Shown one piece after another: positions 7,969 to 16,455 of a DNA stretch of 29,867 nt. A model generated the notes under the pieces. The model made no database searches. It was not told where the DNA came from and saw only the letters and a program-made list of their open reading frames with translations. The stretch's first letter is position 1. Each line of letters starts with the position of its first letter. The position numbers and the translations under genes are program-made. Source of the DNA: Veillonellaceae bacterium UBA5809 (GTDB lineage: Bacteria; Bacillota; Negativicutes; Veillonellales; Dialisteraceae); NCBI GenBank assembly GCA_002417965.1, contig DIDD01000034.1, forward strand, positions 1 to 29,867, read 5' to 3'.

Positions 7969-8589
7969 ATGATCCGTCATATTGTTTACAGTACAGTGAG
8001 AAGAATCCTGGAGTTCTTTTTTATCAGAATTATGGGAATCCGTGTAGAAGGAAGAGAGAATATTCCTGATTGTGGGCCGCTGATTGCAGCGCCTAATCAC
8101 TGCAGCAATTGGGATCCTCCTATTGTGGGGATCGCCGTAAATAACCGTTTGGTTCATTATATGGCGAAAGAAGAATTGTTCCATTCACCGGTTATTGGAG
8201 CTGTTTTCCGGTATGTGGGAGCTTTCCCGGTAAAAAGAGGATCCGTGGACCGCACAGCACTGCGCTGTGCAATGAAGATCTTAAAGCAGGGCGAGGTGCT
8301 GGGCATCTTTCCAGAGGGAACTCGTATTAGAAACGGACATCTGGGACCGTTCCATTCAGGAATGGCATCCATTGCGCTTATGACGGGTACACCCATTCTC
8401 CCTATAGCCGTTGTGGGGACCAAAGATCTTCCGCGGAGAACCGGACCTACCGCGGTCATTATAGGGGAGCCGATTCCTGTCAAAAGACAGCGCGCTACAG
8501 AGGGTTTGGTCAAAGAAGTCAATGAACTGGTGAGCCATACAATCTCAGAAATGATTCAGGAGTATCAGAGAAGACATGAGAATTTATAA
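7969..8589 (+). CDS. plsC: 1-acyl-sn-glycerol-3-phosphate acyltransferase
   Basis: Membrane-associated acyltransferase that makes phosphatidic acid from lysophosphatidic acid. The 206-residue protein has an N-terminal hydrophobic helix and the catalytic NHCSNWD (His44, Asp49). It also has the acceptor-binding FPEGTRIRNG motif (114-123) and the IALMTGTPILPIAVVGT region. The ATG at 7969 is preceded by AGGAGG with a 6-base gap, so the longer open frame starting inside cmk is not used. Its end overlaps ispH-rpsA by 14 bases. Together with plsY and gpsA further along the same run, it covers three of the early steps of glycerophospholipid synthesis. Confidence 0.94.
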   Translation: MIRHIVYSTVRRILEFFFIRIMGIRVEGRENIPDCGPLIAAPNHCSNWDPPIVGIAVNNRLVHYMAKEELFHSPVIGAVFRYVGAFPVKRGSVDRTALRCAMKILKQGEVLGIFPEGTRIRNGHLGPFHSGMASIALMTGTPILPIAVVGTKDLPRRTGPTAVIIGEPIPVKRQRATEGLVKEVNELVSHTISEMIQEYQRRHENL

Positions 8590-10495
8590 ATCAGCTGTGT
8601 ACGGTTTTTGCTATGGTGTAAGAAGGGCTATGGAAATCGCCGAATCAACCGCTAAAAGAGGACAGACCGCTGTTACATTAGGGCCTTTGATTCATAATCC
8701 CCAGGTTGTGGAACGACTTTCTGCGCAGGGAATTCGTCCGGTAGTACACCTGGACGGTTTGAAAAAAGAAATTGTCATCATACGGTCGCATGGGGTTGGT
8801 CCTTCGTGTTATAATGAAATTAAATGTAAAAGTCTGGCTTTGGTTGATGCAACCTGTCCTTTTGTAATGAGAAACCAGCAGATTACCAAAAAACTGGCGG
8901 AAGAGGGAAAACAGGTCGTATTGATCGGAGAAAAGAAACATCCAGAGATGAAAAGTGTAGCCGAGTGGGCAGAAGGCCATGCTTTTGTGGTGGAATCCCT
9001 GGATGATGTAGAAGCGCTTCCTCATTTCAGTGAGGTTCATGTCGTTTTGCAGACTACATTTTCGGAACCCCTGGCGGATGCATTGATTCAGGCCGTTTCC
9101 CGCCGGGCAGACCGTATAGAAGTTCACAAAACAATCTGCAATGCTACATCAGAACGGCAGCGGGCAGCCCGTGAACTGGCCCAAAAAGTGAATGTGATGA
9201 TTGTCATAGGGGGGCATAACAGTGCCAACACTACCCATCTGGCAGAGATTTGCCGCATGGAAGGGGCAGAGACACATCATATTGAAACAGCAGCTGAGCT
9301 TCGCTGCGCCTGGTTTCACCGCCAGGATAGAGTAGGCATCACCGCCGGTGCTTCTACACCGGACTGGATCATCGAGGAGGTCGTTTGTATTATGGATGAA
9401 ATGAGTAAAATGTTGGAAATGGATGACATGGATTATGATTTCCATAAGGGCAGTATCGTTGACGGAAAAGTTGTTGAATTGTTTGATGATAAAGCCTATG
9501 TGTCATTCGGATATAAAACCGAGGCTGTACTGCCTGTGCATGAATATTCTTATCCGGCACCGGAATCACTGAAAGATGTTTTGAAGGTCGGTGATGAAGT
9601 GCGCGCCCAGATTGTTAATGCCGTAAAGGAAGACAGCCCGATTTACATTTCCAAAATTAAGGTGGACCGTCTGGCAGACTGGGATGTTGTGGAAGAAGCC
9701 ATGGCTAAAAATGAACCGGTGGAATGTGAGGGCATTGAAGCCATTAAAGTGGGGCTGCTTGTCCAGATCAAGTCTCTCCGCGGATTTATCCCGCTGTCAC
9801 AGGGTGATCTTCGTTTTGTCCATTCTTTGTCAAATCTGGTAGGAAAGAAGTTCCGCGCCAAAATTTTGGAGGTTGACCGGGCTAAAAACCGTTTGGTTTT
9901 ATCCAGGAAAGCACTTTTGGAGGAAGAACGGGATCAGGAAATGAATGTTCTTGAAGAAGCTTTCAATGAGGGACGCGTTCTTGCCGGGACTGTGAAAAAA
10001 ATCATGCCCTACGGCGCTTTCGTGGATGTGGACGGCGTAGAGGGACTGCTTCATATTTCTGATATTTCCTGGAAGAAAATAGGGAAAGTAGAAGATGTGT
10101 TGAAACAGGATCAGGAAGTTGATGTCAAAATCAAGTCGTTTGACCGTGAAAAACAGAGAATTTCTTTCTCCCATAAAGAATGTCTCCCGGATCCGTGGGA
10201 AACATCGATCCATAATCATCAGGTTGATGAGGTGCTGAATGCCCGTGTTGTAAAGGTATTGGAATTTGGCGTTATTGTGGAATTGGAAGACGGACTGACA
10301 GGACTTCTCCATATTAATGAAATGACTAGAGATCATAATAAAAAACCCAGTGACATCTGTGCTTTAGGCGATGAGATTGAAGTGCGGATTATTGGAATTG
10401 ATGAAAATAGAAAGAGAATCAGTTTTTCACTTGTAAAGGCAGCTGGTCAGGATGAAAGTGATCTGTCCGGTGCAGAAGATGCCGAGGAAAACTGA
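8576..10495 (+). CDS. ispH: IspH (HMBPP reductase) fused to four S1 RNA-binding domains
   Basis: A 639-residue bifunctional protein. Residues 1-283 are 4-hydroxy-3-methylbut-2-enyl diphosphate reductase, the last step of the MEP isoprenoid pathway. The cluster cysteines are Cys12 (GFCYGV), Cys94 (DATCPF) and Cys188 (TICNAT); KHPEMK carries the catalytic Glu124 and GGHNSANTTHL follows. Residues about 292-361, 380-445, 466-534 and 552-620 are S1 domains; the third is the most canonical (GAFVDVDGVEGLLHISDIS). The acidic tail resembles ribosomal S1 proteins. No stop codon or frameshift separates the two halves, so the fusion is real; it is a known arrangement in Clostridia and Negativicutes. The start overlaps plsC, and its Shine-Dalgarno sequence is weak, suggesting coupled translation. 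Confidence 0.95.
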   Translation: MRIYKSAVYGFCYGVRRAMEIAESTAKRGQTAVTLGPLIHNPQVVERLSAQGIRPVVHLDGLKKEIVIIRSHGVGPSCYNEIKCKSLALVDATCPFVMRNQQITKKLAEEGKQVVLIGEKKHPEMKSVAEWAEGHAFVVESLDDVEALPHFSEVHVVLQTTFSEPLADALIQAVSRRADRIEVHKTICNATSERQRAARELAQKVNVMIVIGGHNSANTTHLAEICRMEGAETHHIETAAELRCAWFHRQDRVGITAGASTPDWIIEEVVCIMDEMSKMLEMDDMDYDFHKGSIVDGKVVELFDDKAYVSFGYKTEAVLPVHEYSYPAPESLKDVLKVGDEVRAQIVNAVKEDSPIYISKIKVDRLADWDVVEEAMAKNEPVECEGIEAIKVGLLVQIKSLRGFIPLSQGDLRFVHSLSNLVGKKFRAKILEVDRAKNRLVLSRKALLEEERDQEMNVLEEAFNEGRVLAGTVKKIMPYGAFVDVDGVEGLLHISDISWKKIGKVEDVLKQDQEVDVKIKSFDREKQRISFSHKECLPDPWETSIHNHQVDEVLNARVVKVLEFGVIVELEDGLTGLLHINEMTRDHNKKPSDICALGDEIEVRIIGIDENRKRISFSLVKAAGQDESDLSGAEDAEEN

Positions 10496-10510
10496 CTGAT
10501 TTGAGGGACT

Positions 10511-11827
10511 ATGGCAAGACAGAAAGAAGGCATTATTTCGGCTGTTGAAAGCGGCAGCCTGGCAGAAAAAAACGGCCTTCGTCCGGGAGACCGTATTGTC
10601 AGTGTCAATGATAGAAATGTGGGTGATATCATTGACCTGACATTCGCTCTGTCAGATGAAGATGTTCATATGGTAGTAAGAGATTCACTGGGACACACAC
10701 AGTCCCATTATTTTCAGAAAAGGTTTGATGAAGGGCTGGGAATCTCTGTAGAAAGTGCTGTTTTTGATCATATACGGCAATGTTCAAATCAATGCAGTTT
10801 CTGCTTTATTGATCAGATGCCGCGGGGAATGCGGGAGTCATTGTATGTAAAAGATGATGACTACCGCATGTCTTTTTTGTATGGGAATTTTATTACGCTG
10901 ACGAATCTAACTGATAATGACCTTGACAGAATACGGAGACTGCATCTCTCACCGCTCTATGTATCCGTCCATACAACGAATGGAACGCTGAGAAAACAGA
11001 TGATGAAAAATCCCCGGGCCGGGGATATTTGTGCTATGCTGGAAAAACTGGCGGACTGCGGTATTCAGATGAATACACAGATCGTGCTCTGTCCCGGGGT
11101 CAATGACGGTTCCGAGCTGGAGACAACGCTGGAGAAGCTGTATTCTTACGGAGAGGCCATTTTGTCAGTGGCGATTGTTCCGGTAGGGCTGTCCCGTTTC
11201 AGAGACCGGCTGGCACCTCTTTCGGCATTTGATGAAGCATCTGCAAGGCGGGCCATCCGGGTTGTGGAAAAATGGCAGAAAAAATCCAGGCAGGAGCGGG
11301 AACGGAGTTTCGCTTATCTGGGAGACGAATTTTATCTTACCGCCAGGATGCCTATGCCGCCTGCTTCCTGGTATGATGGATTCCCGGAACTGGAAGATGG
11401 TATAGGAATGATGAGAAAATTTGAAGAGCAGTGGAAGGCCCATGAGCATCCTGCGGTCAGCGGACCGGAGCATCCCACCAAAGTGGTGCTGCCCTGCGGC
11501 ACATTGATTGGTAAATGGCTTCATCATGCGTCAGATACACTGCACATTCCTAATCTGCAGGTGCATGTTATGCCGGTGGAAAATGATTATTTCGGGCATG
11601 GTGTCCATGTGACGGGACTTTTAACTGCAGAAGATATCATGAAATCTGTCAGTGCTCTTCCTTTTCGCCCGGACGGGCTGATTATCCCCGGGGTTACTCT
11701 GAGAAAGGGAGAACCTGTATTTTTGGATGATGTAACATTGAAGCAATTTCAGTCTGACTGCAAAATTCCTGTTAAAGTCTGTCAGTTTGCAGATGATTTT
11801 TTGGATACGGTTTATCAATGGAAATGA
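10511..11827 (+). CDS. DUF512 radical SAM protein with N-terminal PDZ-like domain
   Basis: A 438-residue protein of unknown function. Residues 1-60 form a PDZ-like fold (SGSLAEKNGLRPGDRIVSVNDRNV). A radical SAM-type cluster motif CSNQCSFC (Cys91, Cys95, Cys98; CX3CX2C) and an incomplete barrel follow. The C-terminal DUF512 domain includes LGDEFYLTA and PVENDYFGHGVHVTGLLT. It lies 11 bases before der; in Firmicutes this family is often next to der, so a role in ribosome maturation is plausible but unproven. GAGGG stands just upstream of the ATG. Substrate and reaction are unknown. Confidence 0.87.
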   Translation: MARQKEGIISAVESGSLAEKNGLRPGDRIVSVNDRNVGDIIDLTFALSDEDVHMVVRDSLGHTQSHYFQKRFDEGLGISVESAVFDHIRQCSNQCSFCFIDQMPRGMRESLYVKDDDYRMSFLYGNFITLTNLTDNDLDRIRRLHLSPLYVSVHTTNGTLRKQMMKNPRAGDICAMLEKLADCGIQMNTQIVLCPGVNDGSELETTLEKLYSYGEAILSVAIVPVGLSRFRDRLAPLSAFDEASARRAIRVVEKWQKKSRQERERSFAYLGDEFYLTARMPMPPASWYDGFPELEDGIGMMRKFEEQWKAHEHPAVSGPEHPTKVVLPCGTLIGKWLHHASDTLHIPNLQVHVMPVENDYFGHGVHVTGLLTAEDIMKSVSALPFRPDGLIIPGVTLRKGEPVFLDDVTLKQFQSDCKIPVKVCQFADDFLDTVYQWK

Positions 11828-11838
11828 GGTGAAATGAT

Positions 11839-13173
11839 ATGTCCAAACCGCTGGTTGCTATTGTAGGACGTCCTAATGTCGGAAAATCCACTCTTTTTAA
11901 TGGTCTGGCAGAAAAAAAAGTTTCTATTATTGAAGATATACCTGGCGTAACACGGGACAGGATTTATTGTGATGCCCAATGGCTGGATCATACCTTTACA
12001 CTGATCGATACAGGAGGTATTGAATTTCTTGATCCCGAAAGAGACGGTATTCAGACTGGAATCCGTGAACAGGCACAGCTGGCTGTTCATGAGGCAGATG
12101 TCATTATTTTTCTGACAGATGCCAGGGCAGGTGTTGTGCAGGAAGATCAAATGATTGCAGAAATGCTTAGAAAATCAGGAAAACCTGTTGTTGTTACGGT
12201 TAATAAAGTTGACAGCAGCCGCCAGGAAATGGATGTTTATGAATTCTATTCTCTGGGGCTGGGAGACCCTGTCGGAATTTCTGCTGTCAACCGCATTAAT
12301 TTCGGAGATCTATTGGACCGTGTAACAGAAGATTTTCCGCCGGCGCTTCCTGAAGAAGACAGTGATGTTGTCCGGATTGCTTTGGTCGGGAGGCCCAACG
12401 TGGGAAAGTCTACGCTGACAAATGCACTCCTGGGATATAAAAGATCTCTTGTCAGCGATGAAATGGGCACTACAAGGGATGCTGTCGATTCCGTATGGAA
12501 TTTTAAAGGCCGCCGGTTTATCCTGATTGATACGGCAGGCATGCGGCGGAAGGGCAAGATTGATCTGCCCGTAGAACGGTATAGTGTACTGCGGGCCCTC
12601 CGTTCGGTAGATCACTGCGATGTGGCTGTTCTTGTGCTGGATGCGCGTGATAAAGTAACAGAACAGGATAAAAAAATTGCCGGTTATATTCATGAATCAG
12701 GCAAGGGTGTTATTCTTCTTATGAATAAATGGGATGCGGTAGAAAAGGATACACAGACACAGCTTAGATATACAGAAGAGGTTCGTAAAGAACTGGTTTT
12801 TATGCAGTATGCCCCCGTGCTTTATGCATCTGCACTGACCGGACAGAGAATTCAGCGTTTGGGAGATTTGGCGGCTTATGTGGCAGAACAGCAGAGTCTC
12901 CGTATTTCAACCAGCGTGCTGAATGATCTGCTGAATGACGCCAAGCTGATTAATCCTCCGCCATCCCGTAAAGGACGGGTGGCCAAACTCTATTACATGA
13001 CAGAGGTATCAGTAAAGCCCCCTACTTTTGTCCTTTTTGCCAATGATGCTTCTTTGATCCATTTTTCCTATATGCGGTTTATTGAAAACCGTCTACGTGA
13101 GTCATTTGGTTTTGAGGGAACTCCTATCCGGCTTCTCGTGAGAAGCAAGAAAGAGGATGATGCACGTGCTTGA
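11839..13173 (+). CDS. der: Ribosome biogenesis GTPase Der (EngA)
   Basis: Essential tandem GTPase needed for 50S subunit maturation. The 444-residue protein has two G domains. The first has GRPNVGKSTLFN at the N-terminus, DTGG and NKVD. The second has GRPNVGKSTLTN near residue 183, DTAGMRRKGK and MNKWD. A C-terminal KH-like domain contains NPPPSRKGRVAKLYYMTE and FANDASLIHFSYMRFIENRLRESF. All are as in family members of normal length. ATG 11839 has GAGGTG 7 bases upstream. Its end overlaps plsY by 17 bases. Confidence 0.98.
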   Translation: MSKPLVAIVGRPNVGKSTLFNGLAEKKVSIIEDIPGVTRDRIYCDAQWLDHTFTLIDTGGIEFLDPERDGIQTGIREQAQLAVHEADVIIFLTDARAGVVQEDQMIAEMLRKSGKPVVVTVNKVDSSRQEMDVYEFYSLGLGDPVGISAVNRINFGDLLDRVTEDFPPALPEEDSDVVRIALVGRPNVGKSTLTNALLGYKRSLVSDEMGTTRDAVDSVWNFKGRRFILIDTAGMRRKGKIDLPVERYSVLRALRSVDHCDVAVLVLDARDKVTEQDKKIAGYIHESGKGVILLMNKWDAVEKDTQTQLRYTEEVRKELVFMQYAPVLYASALTGQRIQRLGDLAAYVAEQQSLRISTSVLNDLLNDAKLINPPPSRKGRVAKLYYMTEVSVKPPTFVLFANDASLIHFSYMRFIENRLRESFGFEGTPIRLLVRSKKEDDARA

Positions 13174-13750
13174 CTATTTTTGGCCTGCAGCCGCTTATTT
13201 CCTGGGGTCCATCCCCAGCGGGTTTTTAATTGGAAGATATGTCTATCATGTCAATTTAAAAAAACAGGGAAGTTGCAACATTGGGGCCACTAATGCATAC
13301 CGTGTTATTGGTTTTCCTGCAGCGGCACTGGTATTCGCCTGCGATTTTGCAAAGGGAGCTGCTGCAGTCTGGCTCGGAGAGCCGCGCCCCATCATTATGG
13401 TTCTTTGTGCTTTTATGGCTATTGTGGGAAATAATTGGTCGGTCTTTCTCCATTTTAAAAGCGGGCGGGGCGTAGCCTGCGGAGTGGGAGCCTTTACCTG
13501 GCTTTTCCCCTGGGCTACAGCGGCGGCTTTTGCTGTATGGATTCTTGTCTTTGCAGCAAAGAGAATTGTTTCACTAGCCTCGATTATTGCGACGCCTGTA
13601 GTGCCGCTGGTCCTTTTCCTGATGGGAGAACCCAAAGAATATGTTGTCTTCGGCACACTGGCAGCTGTTTTGATTATTGCACGGCATAAAGAAAATATTC
13701 ACCGCCTCATACGGGGAGAAGAGAAGAAAATTCAAAGAGAAAAAAGGTGA
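13157..13750 (+). CDS. plsY: Acyl-phosphate glycerol-3-phosphate acyltransferase
   Basis: Integral membrane enzyme that transfers acyl groups from acyl-phosphate to glycerol-3-phosphate, the first acylation in phospholipid synthesis. The 197-residue product has about five hydrophobic segments and the three conserved cytoplasmic motifs: GSIPSGFLIG, GSCNIGATNAYRVIG and SGRGVACGVG (Arg where many homologues have Lys). The next gene makes its substrate, glycerol-3-phosphate. The start is uncertain: ATG at 13157 or 13160, or GTG at 13166, since AAGAGG abuts the first ATG and gives better spacing to the GTG. An acyl-ACP:phosphate transferase (plsX) is not in the window. Confidence 0.95.
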   Translation: MMHVLDYFWPAAAYFLGSIPSGFLIGRYVYHVNLKKQGSCNIGATNAYRVIGFPAAALVFACDFAKGAAAVWLGEPRPIIMVLCAFMAIVGNNWSVFLHFKSGRGVACGVGAFTWLFPWATAAAFAVWILVFAAKRIVSLASIIATPVVPLVLFLMGEPKEYVVFGTLAAVLIIARHKENIHRLIRGEEKKIQREKR

Positions 13751-13754
13751 TATT

Positions 13755-14783
13755 GTGAAAATCGCCATGATAGGAGCCGGAGGCTGGGGAACAGCTATGG
13801 TCAGTCAGTTGGCAAGGCAACATAATGATATTTCATTTTACTGCCGCAATCCTAAGGTTAGGGATGAAATTCAGGAATTTCGGGAAAACCGCACGTACCT
13901 TCCAGGAGTTTTAATTCCAAATCATGTACAGGTGACCGGCTCTTTAAAAGAAGCTGTATCCGGATCCGACTGCACAATCCTGTGCACTCCGTCTAAAGCC
14001 ATTGAAGAAACGGCGGGAAGCATATCCCATTTTGTAAAGCCTGAATCAGTGATCGTCTGCGCAGCCAAGGGCTTGGCTGCCCATGACGGACTTCGTCTTT
14101 CACAGGTGATTGAAAAAAAGCTCTGTCTGGTAACTGACCGGATTGTCGCTTTATCAGGGCCTAATCATGCGGAGGAGGTCGGACGCGGCCTTCCGGCTGC
14201 TACTGTGGCGGCTTCCAGAATTCCGGAAGCTGTACAGATTGTCCAGGATATTTATATGTCGCCCACATTCCGTGTATACCGGAGTGATGATATTATCGGT
14301 GTGGAATACGGAGGCGCACTGAAAAATATCATGGCGCTGGCTGCTGGTGTGCAGGATGGCCTGGGGCTGGGAGACAACTGCCGTGCAGCGCTTATGACGC
14401 GGGGACTGGTTGAAATGACACGTTTTGGTTCTCATTTCGGAGCTAAAGTCAGTACTTTTTTTGGACTATCAGGCATGGGCGATCTCATTGTGACATGTAC
14501 CAGCAAGCACAGCAGAAATCATGCGGCGGGTATTCTTTTGGCACAGGGAAAAAACACACAGGAAGTCATGTCCGGAACGAATATGGTTGTGGAGGGAATT
14601 CGGACAGCGGCCATTGTTCATGACATTGCGCAAAAAGAAAATATTGATATGCCTATAACAGAAGAGGTATACCGTCTTTTGTGCGGAGAGCACACACCGC
14701 TGGAAGCCCTGGATCTTCTGATGTCCCGTGCCAAAAAGGCAGAGTCTGAAATGGATCTCCCCGGAAGCGGAAGTATGGATTAA
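13755..14783 (+). CDS. gpsA: Glycerol-3-phosphate dehydrogenase [NAD(P)+]
   Basis: Reduces dihydroxyacetone phosphate to sn-glycerol-3-phosphate, feeding PlsY and PlsC encoded in the same run. The 342-residue protein begins VKIAMIGAGGWGTAM, a Rossmann dinucleotide site. It contains AAKGLA, LSGPNHAEEV, the ALKNIMALAAGVQDGLGLGDN region with the catalytic Lys, and GLSGMGDLIVTCTSKHSRN. The start is GTG at 13755, 4 bases after plsY, with AAGGTG 5 bases upstream; the upstream open frame lacks a ribosome binding site and runs through plsY. It ends the long plus-strand run; no terminator is visible before the rsmD promoter. Confidence 0.96.
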   Translation: MKIAMIGAGGWGTAMVSQLARQHNDISFYCRNPKVRDEIQEFRENRTYLPGVLIPNHVQVTGSLKEAVSGSDCTILCTPSKAIEETAGSISHFVKPESVIVCAAKGLAAHDGLRLSQVIEKKLCLVTDRIVALSGPNHAEEVGRGLPAATVAASRIPEAVQIVQDIYMSPTFRVYRSDDIIGVEYGGALKNIMALAAGVQDGLGLGDNCRAALMTRGLVEMTRFGSHFGAKVSTFFGLSGMGDLIVTCTSKHSRNHAAGILLAQGKNTQEVMSGTNMVVEGIRTAAIVHDIAQKENIDMPITEEVYRLLCGEHTPLEALDLLMSRAKKAESEMDLPGSGSMD

Positions 14784-14814
14784 TTATCAGACTGTCCATT
14801 TATTTCTTGATTTA

Positions 14815-14823
14815 TGATATAAT
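14815..14823 (+). promoter_or_regulatory. Extended -10 promoter of rsmD
   Basis: TGATATAAT gives a perfect extended -10 (TG at 14815-14816, TATAAT at 14818-14823) with no convincing -35. The start site should fall near 14831, giving a very short leader before the ATG at 14846. The 62-base gap after gpsA contains nothing else. Confidence 0.7.
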
Positions 14824-14845
14824 AAAACTAAAAAGTTGGAATGAT

Positions 14846-15400
14846 ATGCTGAAAATTATAGGAGGAAGCAGCCGGGGCATTTTATTGGCTGCGCCGAAGG
14901 GCCGCCACACGAGGCCTACTCTTGGCAGAGTCAGGGAAAGTATCTTTAATGTACTTGCCAATGTAGGTATAATAGATACGAAGATCATTGACCTGTTTGC
15001 AGGGACAGGAGCCATGGGGCTGGAAGCTCTGAGCCGGGGGGCCAGTTCATCTGTTTTTATTGATCAGGCTACCAGAAGGATCCTTTTGGAGAATATACGC
15101 AGGACTCACAATGAAGGCCGCTGCTCAGTGATTGGAAGCGACATATATGCAGGTCTGGGTAGGCTTGCAGGTCAAAAATTTGATTATGTATTTCTTGATC
15201 CTCCGTATCACAGTTCGCATATTCAGAAAGTGCTTGAAATTTTGGCGGCAGAGTCTCTCTTGGCAGAGAATGCTGTAGTCATTGCAGAGCATGGAGAAGA
15301 TGAAACTCTTATGGATGGGAACAACAGTGCATTCCAGCTTTGGAAGTTATCCCGATTTGGGGAAACAGCCGTCAGCTATTTGAAATATATAAAAACCTGA
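14846..15400 (+). CDS. rsmD: 16S rRNA (guanine966-N2)-methyltransferase
   Basis: SAM-dependent methyltransferase acting on assembled 30S particles. The 184-residue protein has the N-terminal IIGGSSRG and RPTLGRVRESIFNVL segments typical of RsmD. The SAM-binding motif is DLFAGTGAMGLEALSRGA, and the catalytic motif DPPY (in FDYVFLDPPYHSS) is that of N6/N2 methyltransferases. I chose the ATG at 14846 because the protein aligns from MLKIIGG. The Shine-Dalgarno sequence is poor, and the earlier in-frame ATG overlaps the promoter. coaD follows after 10 bases, a pairing conserved across Firmicutes. Confidence 0.94.
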   Translation: MLKIIGGSSRGILLAAPKGRHTRPTLGRVRESIFNVLANVGIIDTKIIDLFAGTGAMGLEALSRGASSSVFIDQATRRILLENIRRTHNEGRCSVIGSDIYAGLGRLAGQKFDYVFLDPPYHSSHIQKVLEILAAESLLAENAVVIAEHGEDETLMDGNNSAFQLWKLSRFGETAVSYLKYIKT

Positions 15401-15410
15401 AGGTGAATTT

Positions 15411-15899
15411 ATGAGAATCGCGATTTGTCCGGGAAGCTTTGATCCAGTGACCTATGGACATTTGGATATTATAGAGAGAAGTTCCAAATTGGTTGATGTG
15501 CTGATTGTAGCTGTTTTCTGCAATCCAGAAAAGCATCCCATGTTTACTATGGAGGAACGGGTTGATATGCTGAAGCAGACTACAAAGAATTTTTCCAATG
15601 TGAAAATTGACTGCTTCGGCGGACTTTTGAATGAGTATGCCAAAAAAAAAGGATGCCGTCTTTTAATTCGTGGATTACGTGCATTTAGTGATTTTGAATA
15701 TGAATTTCAAAGGGCTCTTTTGCTGAAGCAGGTGGATCCGGAACTGGAAACAGCCTTCTTTATGACGGAAGGAAAGTATTCTTTCCTCAGTTCAACCGGT
15801 GTGCGTGAGTTGGCTTATTTCGGAGGAGATATTTCAAAACTGGTGCCGCCTTATGTGCAGCAGATGATTGAAAAAAAGAATTTCTGTACCAAAAAGTGA
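15411..15899 (+). CDS. coaD: Pantetheine-phosphate adenylyltransferase
   Basis: Fourth step of coenzyme A synthesis: 4'-phosphopantetheine plus ATP gives dephospho-CoA. The 162-residue product is of normal length. It has the nucleotidyltransferase motif GSFDPVTYGHLDII near the N-terminus, RGLRAFSDFEYEFQ in the middle and LSSTGVRELA near residue 128. AAGGTG lies 5 bases upstream of the ATG. It sits between rsmD and a coiled-coil gene, all probably in one transcript. Confidence 0.98.
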   Translation: MRIAICPGSFDPVTYGHLDIIERSSKLVDVLIVAVFCNPEKHPMFTMEERVDMLKQTTKNFSNVKIDCFGGLLNEYAKKKGCRLLIRGLRAFSDFEYEFQRALLLKQVDPELETAFFMTEGKYSFLSSTGVRELAYFGGDISKLVPPYVQQMIEKKNFCTKK

Positions 15900-15912
15900 G
15901 GGGCGTTATCGT

Positions 15913-16401
15913 ATGGACACAAGAAAATTACTGGAAGAACTGGAAAATGTAGTGATTAACTCCGGCGAGCTCCCATTTACCAATAAAAAAATGGTAGATC
16001 GGGATGAAGTGGTTCGTTTAATTGATGCGATTAATCAATCTTTACCCAATGAACTGGAAAGTGCAAAACGTATTGTAGCGGATAAAGAACGGATCATGCT
16101 TGATGCTGAAAAAAAAGCGGATGATACCATCGCCCAGGCAAAGGATTATATTGCCCGTATTACAGAAGAGAGCGAACTGGTAAAACAGGCTCAGGAAAGA
16201 GCGAACCAAATTGTTTCAGCAGCCAATCAATCCTCGGAAGAGCTAAAGAACAGCTCTGTTACTTATGCAACGGATGTACTTAAGTATGTAGAAACTAATT
16301 TGGAGAATATGCTTGACAGTCTCAGAAAAAACAGGCAGAGTCTGATTGATTCCAATCATGTTTCTTCCTCTGCACAAAATCAGAAAATCGATCAGAAATA
16401 A
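15913..16401 (+). CDS. Coiled-coil protein of unknown function
   Basis: A 162-residue soluble protein, not assigned. Residues about 45-145 are strongly helical and charged, with long runs suited to a coiled coil (ESAKRIVADKERIMLDAEKK, then AQAKDYIARITEESE). It recalls ATP synthase b-subunit or DivIVA-like stalks, but has no membrane segment, so it is not a true F0 b subunit. The N-terminus (MDTRKLLEELENVV) is reminiscent of small Firmicute proteins coded next to coaD. The ATG at 15913 has GAGGGG 9 bases upstream, overlapping the coaD stop. A strong terminator follows 6 bases after the stop. Function is unknown; a cell division or envelope role is only a guess. Confidence 0.8.
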   Translation: MDTRKLLEELENVVINSGELPFTNKKMVDRDEVVRLIDAINQSLPNELESAKRIVADKERIMLDAEKKADDTIAQAKDYIARITEESELVKQAQERANQIVSAANQSSEELKNSSVTYATDVLKYVETNLENMLDSLRKNRQSLIDSNHVSSSAQNQKIDQK

Positions 16402-16407
16402 GTCAGG

Positions 16408-16441
16408 AAGGAATACCGGTGGAGCGGTATTCCTTTTTTTT
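16408..16441 (+). terminator. Intrinsic terminator after the rsmD-coaD transcript
   Basis: A perfect 10-bp stem, AAGGAATACC (16408-16417) with GGTATTCCTT (16426-16435), and an 8-base loop. The stem runs into an unbroken T run to 16441. It is strong by eye. It ends just before the Shine-Dalgarno sequence of comEA, leaving only about 14 bases, so comEA has no room for its own promoter downstream of it. Confidence 0.92.
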
Positions 16442-16455
16442 AGGGAGGGCCTTGT

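Noticed and set aside
8678..9127. Minus-strand open frame of 149 codons inside ispH-rpsA
   Set aside because: It is a shadow of a strongly conserved coding region and has no recognisable domain.
15913..16401. F0 ATP synthase subunit b
   Set aside because: The protein is helical and charged but has no N-terminal membrane helix and no other atp genes are present.
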